Shown: in pieces, positions 11,930 through 20,544 of the stretch | Position numbering within the stretch: position 1 is the first letter of the stretch | Layout of the letters: each line of letters begins with the position of its first letter | Translations under genes and position numbers: made by a program | NCBI GenBank assembly: GCA_023213395.1 | Contig: CM041465.1 | Coordinates: 209,443,741 to 209,507,740, forward strand | Direction of reading: 5' to 3' | DNA length: 64,000 nucleotides | From: Cycas panzhihuaensis | Taxonomy: Eukaryota > Cycadophyta | Notes under the pieces: model-generated | Told to the model about the DNA's origin: nothing | The model's input: only the letters and a program-made list of their open reading frames with translations | Database searches by the model: none

Positions 11930-12151
11930 TGAAATAAATTCTTATCAAGAATTTATTTCTCCAATGAGGATGGAATTCTCTCTGATTCATTATTGATGAT
12001 CCATTGTGTATATATACAGTTACAAAAGTAGGTACATATGGCAACCGCTCAATAGAATGGTGCCACTTGTCAATTTGAGAGAGAAAAGGGGAAGAGGTAC
12101 AAGACCCTTACATTATGTACTATAGTCCTAGATAAAACATTACCTTTTACA
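11930..12151 (-). repeat. C1 5' LTR with terminal palindrome
   Basis: 222 bp, TG...CA ends. It differs from the 3' LTR mainly by 18 extra bases near the internal edge, where 11,932-11,958 forms an inverted repeat with 12-bp arms around ATC. The remainder is almost identical to 6,764-6,967. Confidence 0.85.
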
Positions 12152-12643
12152 AATACATGCTCATACAGATCTCATTAATCTCAAATAAAAATGAATATTG
12201 CAAATACACCTTAAACACCAGAATAAAGCAATGGAAATAATACAAATAAATGGTAAAAATATTGTCAAAATCAATACTAAAAGTGCAAAAATATACAACA
12301 GACTGTCCTTACTGAATGCTTGTCCCTTCAAGGCGGGAATCCTCCAATTATCCCAAGTCAAAGGCCTAGCCAACTACAGCCCTAGAGTCAAAAAAATGGA
12401 AGAGATCCGACCAAAAATAATGCGATAGAATGAGGGCTTTGATCCCTATATATAATGGTCAATTACTATCCAACTTGAAGTCGGCCAGAACTGGGACAGT
12501 TCACTAGAAGTAAACCATGAATGAAGTTGGCCAAAAGACAGAATTACAAGTCAGCCAATACTCCCATTCTTGCGCTCATTTTTGGGGGTTTAATTCGGCT
12601 AATAGGCCCCTAAAGAGAGGGGTTATCCGAAACGCAACACTCA
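12152..12643 (-). repeat. G1 5' LTR, outer fragment
   Basis: Sequence between C1 and the gag of G2. On the minus strand it begins TGAGTGTTGCGTTTCGG at 12,643, a TG end, and has a TATA-like box (plus ccctatatataatgg near 12,450). Together with 6,697-6,763 it makes an LTR of about 555 bp. Only one LTR of G1 is in the window, so the edge rests on the TG end and on the abrupt change to gag coding at 12,644. Confidence 0.65.
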
Positions 12644-13587
12644 TTGCTCCAAAGTTTCTAAAATCTCTCCTCGAATGGCTTATTTATATTTGCCCTGGTT
12701 TCCTTTTTATCCAACTCCTTGTACCATGCCAATGGTACCCCCCTTAGTGTACAGGCAAATCTTGCCTTTATCTCATCCCCATCTGTAATTTTTTTCACGT
12801 CAATCAAATTTTGGAATAGGTCCACATGTTCCGCCACATCCAATGTATTATTAAAAATTAGTTTTCGAAAATCCCTCGAGTCATCCATCCTTGGCGACTG
12901 CACTGGTGTCCTTCCCAGTGGTGGTGAACTTTCTCCTTCTAATTTCTTTGAAGATTTCGTTCCTTTTTTTTTACTCTTCACTTTGAGTGATGTATTTGGT
13001 GTGCTTGGTGCAGCACTGTCTCCCCTGAACAAAGGATTTTGAAATGGTGTTTTTAAATGAATAGGTTTGAGTACTCCTAGCACTTGTACCGTTAATGGTG
13101 TGACCACTAAGTATGATTGCTCAAACCCCTTGTCTGGTGAATCTTCAAATAGTTGCCTTATTAATTTATTTTCTTAATATGTTGAGGGACCTTCCTCTGC
13201 CTTCTTCTCGTTATCACTTAGGTCCTTCAGGGTATCATCCACATTTGTATGTTCCTCCTTCCCTAGGGTGTCACTCTGTTCTAAATCTCCATCTGAATTT
13301 TCCTCCTTTTCTGGGCTTCAAAGGTCATACTTAATTGGGGCATGTGTTAGTACCATTTGCTCACCATTTTTTTCCTCTCATTATTCTTGAGGTGTCTAGG
13401 CTCTACTTGCCTCAAATTCTTCAACGGACTGTTCCTTAGTCTCGTTATTATGTAGGCTCAATCTCCTTACCCTTCTCAATTTTGATTCCTTTGACCATCA
13501 TAATGCCCTTTGTCTGCTTATTTCTTTCCCTTTAGGTGAAGTATCCTTTTGTGGCTCTCCTGCCTTCGAAGGCCACTTAGGTGGCAT
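12644..13587 (-). pseudogene. G2: gypsy gag remnant
   Basis: Minus-strand translation from an ATG near 13,587 (MPPKWPSKAGEPQ) is broken by several stops but continuous enough to follow. The N-terminal half is acidic and Ser/Pro/Lys-rich. The C-terminal part, 12,660-12,870, has capsid wording: MDDSRDFRKLIFNN, AEHVDLFQNLI, KARFACTLRGVPLAWYKEL and INKPFEERF, the retrotransposon-gag pattern of an L...G.A..W block followed by F..RF. It ends abruptly at 12,644 where the G1 LTR begins, so G1 appears to have inserted into it; the rest of G2 would lie left of the window. Confidence 0.72.
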
Positions 13588-15032
13588 TGGAAGGTCCCCT
13601 CGTTGTTGAAGGCTTAATTACAGCCCGCCATCACGACGACAGTTAGGGTTCCTTGTCCTTTAAACATTCTCCCCTTGTGAAACTCCTGGCCCAATCACTC
13701 CTTAGTGGGCATAGGCAACGGAAACAATGTTGGCTTTTAAGATTCACTACACTTGCGAAACCGACACTTGCCAAAGGATCACCAGTTTTGGTCTAGCTTA
13801 GGATACGGTCAACATGCTTCTTTTCGCATTAACTATCATTAAGGTACTTATCACACATTCATCCTTAATTCATCATAATAGCATCATAAATTCCACACAA
13901 CAGTACACTAACCAGCATATATTCCATTACATACTCATTATGGCACACATAAGACATAATATTCCATGTAACTCTTCACTTTATTAAACAATAGGGCTAA
14001 TACATTCAATTCTAGAATGTATCCTATATACGTTCCAGCCATATACACACTATTTTGTCACATATATTCCAAAACGGAATGTATCACGAAACGCATCTGT
14101 TGTAATCTCGATCCCTATTGTCCTCCTTGGTACTATGGCTATCATACTGCCTCATGGATTGAATGAACATGCCATGGAATGAATACCCCAGCTCTCACCA
14201 TTGAATTGATCCTCAAAGTATCCTTAAATATGTCCTTTTGGTGTCTCTTGAGCGAAGGGTTATGACTCAAAGTCACAACCATACCTTTTTGCCACTAAGG
14301 TACCCTTTTCACTTAATCACATGATTAAGTCTCATTAATGAGGTCTTTTCTGTCTGTACATCCATATGGGTTGATATCATCCATTCTGGGTGCATTTGAG
14401 TCAGATCTGCACATGCGTTCCTTTCTATCTGCTGCGTACCTGAAATGATACGCACTTGTGTCGCATACCCAAAAAGGTACATACCTAGATTGCATGATTT
14501 TTGCCTTTTCTCACTGTGCGAACCTCTGTATGATCCATACCTATATTCCATTGGTCAATACAAGCCTGCATTCCATCTTCCTCATAGTCTATGTGCCAAA
14601 ATATGCCCCAACATCCATCTGTACATTTAACCATACAATAGTACTTCTCTGAGCTCAAAATTTTTCTGTCATCTAAATTTTACTTAATACCAAGTATTTT
14701 TTTTATTCTAAGTCTGCTATTTATTCTGTCACATGATCAGTGTCACTATATTCCACAAGTAGATAACTGTGCTTGGCACCTACTTGTTCCCAGCCTTAAA
14801 GACCCTATTTTGGAGATCCAAAATAATCGCGGCGGATTTATTATTTTTGGCTAAGAATGTTGGCAATTTGAAACCAACGTGTGAAGTGAGGGGACCGAAA
14901 GGACCCAATACCCAGGCCTTAGATAGAACCCGCTCACGGATTTGAGCCTCCACGTACCGAAAGGTATATCAGAGGACCCCATAGGACCCACAAGTCGATC
15001 CTAGAATAGGAAGCCCAAACTAGCCGCCTAAA
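13588..15032 (+). other. No gene recognised
   Basis: 1.4 kb without a domain I recognise on either strand. It lies upstream of the G2 gag and may be G2 leader and LTR, but I see no primer site and no matching second copy. It is AT-rich with short motifs such as tattcca and catacc repeated irregularly. Around 14,890-15,000 it becomes richer in purine GGACC-type words. Confidence 0.4.
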
Positions 15033-15110
15033 ACTTGTAGTGTAGTGGTTAGCGCCATGAAGCTACCTATCCCAAATCTCACTTAGAGATTTATTGATAG
15101 GCCTACAAGT
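15033..15110 (+). other. Cloverleaf-like structured segment with a box A match
   Basis: The 78-nt segment opens with ACTTGTAG and closes with its complement CTACAAGT. Inside is a nested stem, CCTATC with GATAGG, enclosing a perfect 7-bp hairpin AAATCTC/GAGATTT. TAGTGTAGTGG at 15,038-15,048 matches the pol III box A consensus TRGYNNARNGG. There is no box B, so I do not call a tRNA gene. It could be a degenerate tRNA-derived SINE head or a chance structure. Confidence 0.3.
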
Positions 15111-15154
15111 CTAGGTAATCCCTCATCTAGAATTGGTAGAATAAATCCGTCACT

Positions 15155-15985
15155 ATGGCTTCTACCCTTCGGCTTGCAGACTGTAAAAAATTGCCTGTGA
15201 TAATTATGAATCTTAGAGAACCAAAATGAGATCCATCCTCATTGCTATAGGAGCATGGGATCAAATTGAAGCTGTCAAACAAGAACCTATTGATCCCGTA
15301 GAAAAAAGAGTCTTCCTAGAACAAAGAGGTCTTGCTCTTATTGCCATCACACTATCAGTCACAGATTCAGTTTTACCACATATCTCCAGTGCTACTTCAC
15401 ATCATCATGCTTGGACAACTCTTCATCAAAACAATGTCGCTCGTATCATGTCCCTCAAGAACCAGATGGCTATCCTCAAGATGACTAAATCCGAGTGTTA
15501 CATCCTTCTTGGCTCATTTCAAACGTATCCAAGGAAATCTCATCTCTGTTGGAATTACCTAAACCGATGGCGAACTCATCAATCTAATGCTCAACAAGCT
15601 ACCTCCTAGATTCAAACCATTCATTACCTCATACTTGATGATAGCGCAACCAACTTTTGATGCATTCTGTGGTCGCCTGCTTCATTATGAGCAAACTAAA
15701 GTCAACAGGGAAGGAGACCTTGAGAATGTCTTCTCCACCCAAGTCAATCTTCACAGAAGACGCACTACCAACCATGGGGCCTTCAACTCAAACAAAGGCT
15801 CAAGTAGATCTTCAGATTGAGGAAGACGTCAACCCACTAGCTTCAGTCCCATCAAGGGAAGATCCTCCTTCAGAGTACCCTCACACCTATACTCTATGGG
15901 TAGAAGTCAACAACAGATCATATGCTTCTACTGCAAATAATTTGGTCACTTCGCCATCAATTACCTCCATAGGAAACTCGACATA
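15155..15985 (+). pseudogene. C2 gag
   Basis: The likely start is ATG at 15,155 (MASTLRLADC), followed by a frameshift into MRSILIAIGAWDQIEAVKQE at 15,226. Further blocks are LALIAITLSVTDSVLPHIS and ARIMSLKNQMAILKM, standard for copia UBN2-type gag, then MLNKLPPRFKPFITSYL in another frame near 15,590. A zinc knuckle appears near 15,920 as CFYC followed by FGHFAIN, with a stop inside it. At least three frame changes and two stops make it non-functional. Confidence 0.75.
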
Positions 15986-16089
15986 GAAAGAGGGATCATT
16001 GCATTTGGCAACTACTCAAGACAATCAGCAACTGAGATATTCAAACCAAGAGAGGAGGAAGAGGAAATTGCATTCATCACTGCTCTCTC

Positions 16090-17215
16090 ATCTACACTGG
16101 ATAGCCAAAGCAAGGATGACTAGTTCATTGACTCTGGAGCATTGCAGCACATGATTCACAAAAGATCCTAGTTCAGCAAACTAGAGCCTCTTACAACCCC
16201 TAGGTCAGTGGAACTAGGAGATGATACCAAACATACCATTCAAGGGGCAGGCTCAATACCAATTATCCTACCCAACGTAAACCTTGAGAAAGATGGGCAA
16301 GTTTTGTATGTACCTAGGATGACTAAGAATCTTCTCTCAGTATCCCAACTTACTGATAATAAACTTCAAGTTCTTTTTGATGGGGACAAATGCATAATCT
16401 TTAACAAATACAAAAACAACAAGGTTATTGGTGAAGGCCTCAAAACTAAGGGATTGTGCAAATTTCTGGCCTCACCAATTCACTAAGCTTTGAATGTATC
16501 TCTTTCTCTTGATAATGAAAAACTCTAGCACTTGCAATAAGAGTACCTCTGTTATGATGCTTTGTCAAATTTAAGCAAATATGACATAGTAAAAGGATTA
16601 CCTTGGATAAAAAAACCTAGCGTTATTTGTGACATATGTCTGATGGGAAAACAACACAGGTTACAACTTAATCCAAGCACAACAAGAGCCAGGCACAAGC
16701 TTCAAATAATACACAGCGACCTATGTGGACCCTTCACACTGCCATCTATTCAAGGAGCCCAATACTTCCTCACAATTATAGACGACTACTCAAGAAAAGT
16801 ATGGATTTACTTTCTCAAGTTAAAATCTAATGTGTTGAGTGTATTTCAAAATTTTAACGCCAAAGTTGAAAATGAAAGTGATTGCCGCATTAAATGCCTA
16901 AAGACTGACAATGGAGGAGAATTTACTTCCAATGAATTCAATGAATTCTGCAAAAAACATGGAATTCAAAGACAATGGACCACTCCATATACGCCTCAAT
17001 CTAATGGAGTGGCCGAAAGAAAGAATAGAACTATAACAAAGATGACTTGGTCCCTCCTAAAGGAGAAAAAAGCCCCGGCAGAAGCTACAAATACTATTGT
17101 GTATCTTCTTAATAGAAGCCCTTCCAAAGCCCTAGAAAATGTGACTCCAGAAGAAGTCTTGTCTGGTAACAAGCCTGATGTGTCACACTTGGTAACAAGC
17201 TGGCAAGAACCCAAT
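16090..17215 (+). pseudogene. C2 protease and integrase (3' truncated)
   Basis: Protease reads FIDSGALQHMIH near 16,128, preceded by a stop where Trp is expected. Its C-terminal part is LYVPRMTKNLLSVSQLTDNK near 16,305. The GAG-pre-integrase/zinc region is damaged near 16,490-16,560 but CDICLMGKQHR remains. The catalytic triad is intact: HSDLCGPF, KTDNGGEF and VAERKNRT, the last Glu at 17,015-17,017, with DX35E spacing. The frame ends at the junction after KPDVSHL near 17,195, where the sequence changes to gypsy. Confidence 0.85.
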
Positions 17216-17790
17216 TATCCATGAGCACCGCATACCAACCCTCAAATAGATGGACAAACTAAGGTCATCAACAAATGCTTGGATGGATATTTACGTAATT
17301 TCATGTCAGATAACAACAATGGCATAAATGACTCCATCTTGTGGAATGGTGCTATAACACCACATATCATAACACAACAAAGATGACCCCAATCCAAGTT
17401 CTTTACAGGATTGAACCACCATCAATCCTCACATGGTCAAAAGTATCACGTGTCCAATCTGTCCAAGAACAACAAGAGTAGATGGAGCAAACCATTTGAA
17501 TACTAAAAGACAACTTTATAATTCCTATAGGTTGGCCTTACCACCAGGAAGCCACATGCACAATGTCTTCCATGTATCATGTCTCAAGCAAAAACTCAGG
17601 CAAAACACCATAACTCAGATAGAGGTCCCGAAATTAGATCAAGAAGGGAAAATTATTATCAAACCAGAAGGAATCCTCCAAACTCGAACCAAGAAATTAT
17701 GTTCAAGAGAAATTAAAGAGTGCCTTGTAAAGTGGAAGACTTTGGACCAAGAGAACACAACTTGGGAATCAAAAACACAGTATCAATAGC
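17216..17790 (+). pseudogene. G3: gypsy integrase C-terminus with chromodomain
   Basis: Starts with AYHPQIDGQTKVINKCLDGYL, the gypsy core region around the catalytic Glu (T here replaced by I, and E by K in GQTKV). After a damaged stretch it continues at 17,433 with LPPGSHMHNVFHVSCLKQKL and a chromodomain-like end: EGILQTRTKKL, EIKECLVKWKTLDQENTTWE. In chromovirus gypsy elements this domain binds histone marks and directs insertion. Only the last fifth of pol is present; the rest is missing at the C2 junction. Confidence 0.8.
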
Positions 17791-18342
17791 ACCAAGATTT
17801 ACCCATGCTTTAAGGGCAAAGCATGTTTTCATGGAGAGGGACTTGCAGCGTTCCCTTTTCCTACTTGGCCGACCTACAAAAAATGTTCTAGCAAACCTAT
17901 TAGTAGTATTAAAGGCTATTTTTATTACCTTTTTTTGGCCAACTTTAGGAGTTCCTCCTGACTGACCCTATATGTCTATTCTGGCCAACTTTGGTCTCAC
18001 TTCTAGTCGAGCTCATTGATCTCTCTTCCACCTGCCTATATATAATTGTACACAACCTCTTTTGGAAGCATGTTGGGTGATTTTGCAGCTGCTGCAATTC
18101 GGCCTATGGGTTGCTGTTTGGAGGGAACCACACCTCGAAGAGGAGGACTAACGCCAAGTGCATATTTTGTAAGTTACATTTTGTAATCATTTGTATTTCC
18201 AGTTGATATTTCAATTGTAATTGTGAATAGATCAGTTGATTTTCATCTTGTATCAACATATTGTTTTGTAAAGTGTGTGCCATTGGTACATGTTTTGCTC
18301 TATCTCCCCCACTTTTCTACAATATCTCCCTCCGTCTCTGCT
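17791..18342 (+). repeat. Probable G3 3' LTR
   Basis: Non-coding sequence directly after the G3 chromodomain and before copia C3. It contains a TATA-like box (ctgcctatatataattg) near 18,040 as in a U3/R region. No second copy is in the window to confirm the edges, and the right limit is set only by where C3 coding begins. Confidence 0.45.
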
Positions 18343-19250
18343 ACATTCAAGGTGAAAGTGGAAAATGAAAGTGGTCAAAGGATTATGATACTAAGATCAA
18401 ATGATGGAGGAGAATACATCTCCAATGCCTTTATCCAATTTTGCAAGGATCATAGTATAGAGAAGTAGTTAACATCAGCATACATCCCACAGTTAAATGG
18501 AGCAGCTAAGAGGATGAATAGAACATTGGTCGAAAAGGCCAAGTCAATGATGAAGGCAAAAAAACTCTCAAATATCTTTCGGGTACAAGTTGTTTGTACA
18601 GTTGTGCATCTCAGTAACAAGAGTGTAACTAAAGCTATTTGGAATAAAACTACTAAAGAAGCATGATCAAGATGTGAACCTACAATAAGCCATCTTAGAA
18701 TCTTAGGAAGCATGGCATATATACTTATTCCCAAAGAGAAGTGTCAGAAATTGGATGATAAAAGTTCTAAGTGCATCCTCATAGGGTACAGCGAAGAAAG
18801 CAAAGTGTATCAGGTATATGAGTTGGCAACCAAAAAGGTTCACACAGCTCTGGATGCTATCTTCAAAGAAATCGAAAAACAAGTTACATATCGGGACATC
18901 ATCTTCAAAGAGGATGATAAATAGGTTGTAGATTAGGATCAGGACCTGAGCACCTAGAAAATTTAGAAAGACAAAGGAAAGCATATCGAGAAACAACATG
19001 AATCTAGTTCTTCGAGTTAGCAGATTATTGAGCCAAAGACTAAGCCAAAGAAGGGAAAAGAAGATGAAGGTGAGGAGGAGAAATTTGAAGATGCTTAGGA
19101 CTCACAATTAGAAATGTAACCTAAGGTTGCCCCAATTCTTAAGAAAATTCCTAAATGGTACTTGGAGACCAGTGCAGAAGCTTAATTGCTTGGGACAGAG
19201 GGAGAATGGAAAGCGAGGATGAGACCAGATACAGTTGATTTGCCAGCAGG
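18343..19250 (+). pseudogene. C3: copia integrase C-terminal half and linker
   Basis: Begins mid-integrase at KVKVENESGQRIMI. The second catalytic position reads RSNDGGEY (Asn at 18,400-18,402 where Asp is expected) and the catalytic Glu is Lys (GAAKRMNRT, 18,508-18,510). Further blocks are TISHLRILGSMAYI and KCILIGYSEESKVY, then an acidic linker and IPKWYLET near 19,155. RT and RNase H are absent: the frame runs through stops straight to a polypurine tract. Internal deletion explains the short length. Confidence 0.8.
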
Positions 19251-19289
19251 CTAGTCTAACAAATTCAGATATAAGCCTATGATATGAAC

Positions 19290-19301
19290 ATTAAGGGGGA
19301 G
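19290..19301 (+). promoter_or_regulatory. C3 polypurine tract
   Basis: ATTAAGGGGGAG directly before the presumed 3' LTR; closely like the C4 tract at 30,190-30,202. Confidence 0.7.
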
Positions 19302-19302
19302 C

Positions 19303-19531
19303 TTTAGAATTAATGTTCATATGAGACAAATGTATATGGTGAGTCATCAAGTTTGATGACAAGTGTCATAGGAATTATAAAAGTCCACATTGGGCTTTAT
19401 GACATGCGTCAAGGCAATTATGAGTCCTATTTTAGACCATTATTGATCTCATGTGTATCTATTTGTGCATAGAATTATGTATTGAATTATGGAGACTCAT
19501 TCTTAATGAATGAAAATAATGTTGATGGTAG
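19303..19531 (+). repeat. Probable C3 3' LTR
   Basis: Starts TTTAGAATTAATG, one base off the common copia start TGTTAGAATTAATG, and contains ataaaagtcc near 19,378. The right edge (…caattcca) is a guess; no second LTR is present to confirm it. Confidence 0.5.
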
Positions 19532-19984
19532 ACCAATTCCACTTGAAATCTATCTTTTTTAGAGTTTGGTTCCTTTTGATCCTATTTCATTGAAGTCATG
19601 GTGTGGTCTCACCATGAAATTCATTGAATATCTTTAGTAATGAGGTCTCATATATTTTATGGTGGATGTTTCCTCATCTTCAGGTTTTACCACATTAAAC
19701 CTTGTGTCTCAATATTGAATGTTTGGTACTTATTTATTGTTCATTATTGATGATTATGTGTTATACATTAGACTTAATGATAATTGCTTCCATATTGGTG
19801 TGATTAAATCCTATGGCAATTGTAAGGTATTTGATAGTTGTCCTTGTGATGATATCAAACCCAAAGATCTAACATATGATACTCCTAAATTGTTGGATTC
19901 TAGTCTAAACAAGTGAAAATTGGTTATTCTAAAAGTGTTGTGAGCTTCGTCTCCTCTCTTATAACCACCACCTAGCTATACATG
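19532..19984 (+). other. No gene recognised; older flank
   Basis: AT-rich sequence between C3 and N1. A 65-codon frame at 19,719-19,916 has no recognisable domain. Removing N1 and C4 joins this stretch with 24,178-24,221 and 30,566-30,978, which would have been contiguous before those insertions. Confidence 0.4.
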
Positions 19985-20480
19985 TGTTGGGCTTATTAGA
20001 GAGCCTCACAACCCCAATCTACCAATGTGTTGTTGTAGTGAAGACAACATGGGTAATCAAATAACATTCTTCATTATATCATCAACAAGGCATTCACAAG
20101 ATACTAATGATGCAAAACTTATGAGAGGAGAGAGAATAACAAAGACAATAGAATATAAATATGAGTGGCAATGTAGTATTTATTAACAAAAGAGAGATCA
20201 CATGGTTGGCCAGGCAACGAAGGCTTGCAGCCTTGGCACAATGCATCACTCCTTCCAACAATCCCTCACACACTGCTTCATCCCCTTAATGCCTCACTCA
20301 TGTAGCCTATTTATACAATAGTTGGGTGGTAACTACCCAACTAATCCTCAATTAACCCTTCCTTAATGTATTTGTTTACATTAATTAACACTTATTTAGT
20401 ACAAGTACCGATTGATCCCCCATTTCTAATGTATTACAAATAATTACATATTATGAACATGGCACTTCTCTAGGCCAACA
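19985..20480 (-). repeat. N1 3' LTR
   Basis: 496 bp, TG...CA ends. Shares long blocks with the other LTR, for example aataacattcttcattatatcatc and gatcccccatttctaatgtatt. It has about 20 bp (ttggccaggcaacgaaggc region) lacking from the right copy. Clear divergence indicates an old insertion. Confidence 0.88.
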
Positions 20481-20544
20481 TCTCTCTCAAACTTTAATTG
20501 TATTCCATCCAAAAATACCCAAACCAACATCTCTCCCAAACTTT
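20481..20544 (-). promoter_or_regulatory. N1 polypurine tract, present twice
   Basis: Right after the left LTR the plus strand reads tctctctcaaacttta, so the minus strand carries TAAAGTTTGAGAGAGA before TGTTGG. About 49 bases further inside (20,522-20,544) ccaacatctctcccaaacttta repeats both the tract and the first bases of the LTR start. Confidence 0.65.

Larger units (their letters stand above)
6764..12151 (-). mobile_element. C1: Ty1/copia retrotransposon inserted in the G1 LTR
   Basis: Two direct repeats, 6,764-6,967 and 11,930-12,151, begin TGAAA and end TTTTACA and enclose a minus-strand gag-PR-IN-RT-RNase H unit. Flanking bases are AATAA on the left and AATAC on the right, a 4-of-5 match to a target duplication. 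Without its own 551-bp solo-LTR insertion the element is about 4.8 kb, normal for copia. No Met-type primer site is visible beside the 5' LTR. Confidence 0.88.
1..12643 (-). mobile_element. G1: Ty3/gypsy (OTA-type) LTR retrotransposon, 3' end outside window
   Basis: Read on the minus strand the order is 5' LTR, Met-type primer site, gag with two zinc-knuckle-like motifs, aspartic protease, a long extra segment, reverse transcriptase, RNase H and integrase, which is gypsy order. The RT and integrase wording (for example KKDPFPLPF, KWGLDVVGP, QAESANK) resembles the OTA (Athila/Tat-like) branch of plant gypsy elements; that placement comes from family knowledge. The 3' LTR lies left of position 1. 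The 5' LTR is split by copia C1. All frames contain stops, so the copy is dead. Confidence 0.85.
15155..17215 (+). mobile_element. C2: truncated Ty1/copia element (gag to integrase)
   Basis: Plus-strand copia remnant with gag, protease and most of integrase, ending abruptly near 17,215 where gypsy coding (G3) begins. Neither LTR was found. It is separate from C3 because the C3 integrase restarts upstream in the same domain and is clearly divergent. Confidence 0.75.

Noticed and set aside
14309-14652. Short frames of 60-80 codons on both strands
   Set aside because: No domain, biased composition or partner; consistent with chance.
16562-17789. A single host or fused gene spanning copia integrase and a chromodomain
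   Set aside because: The two parts are in different families, separated by stops, and each continues the pattern of a known retroelement; no intron signals join them.
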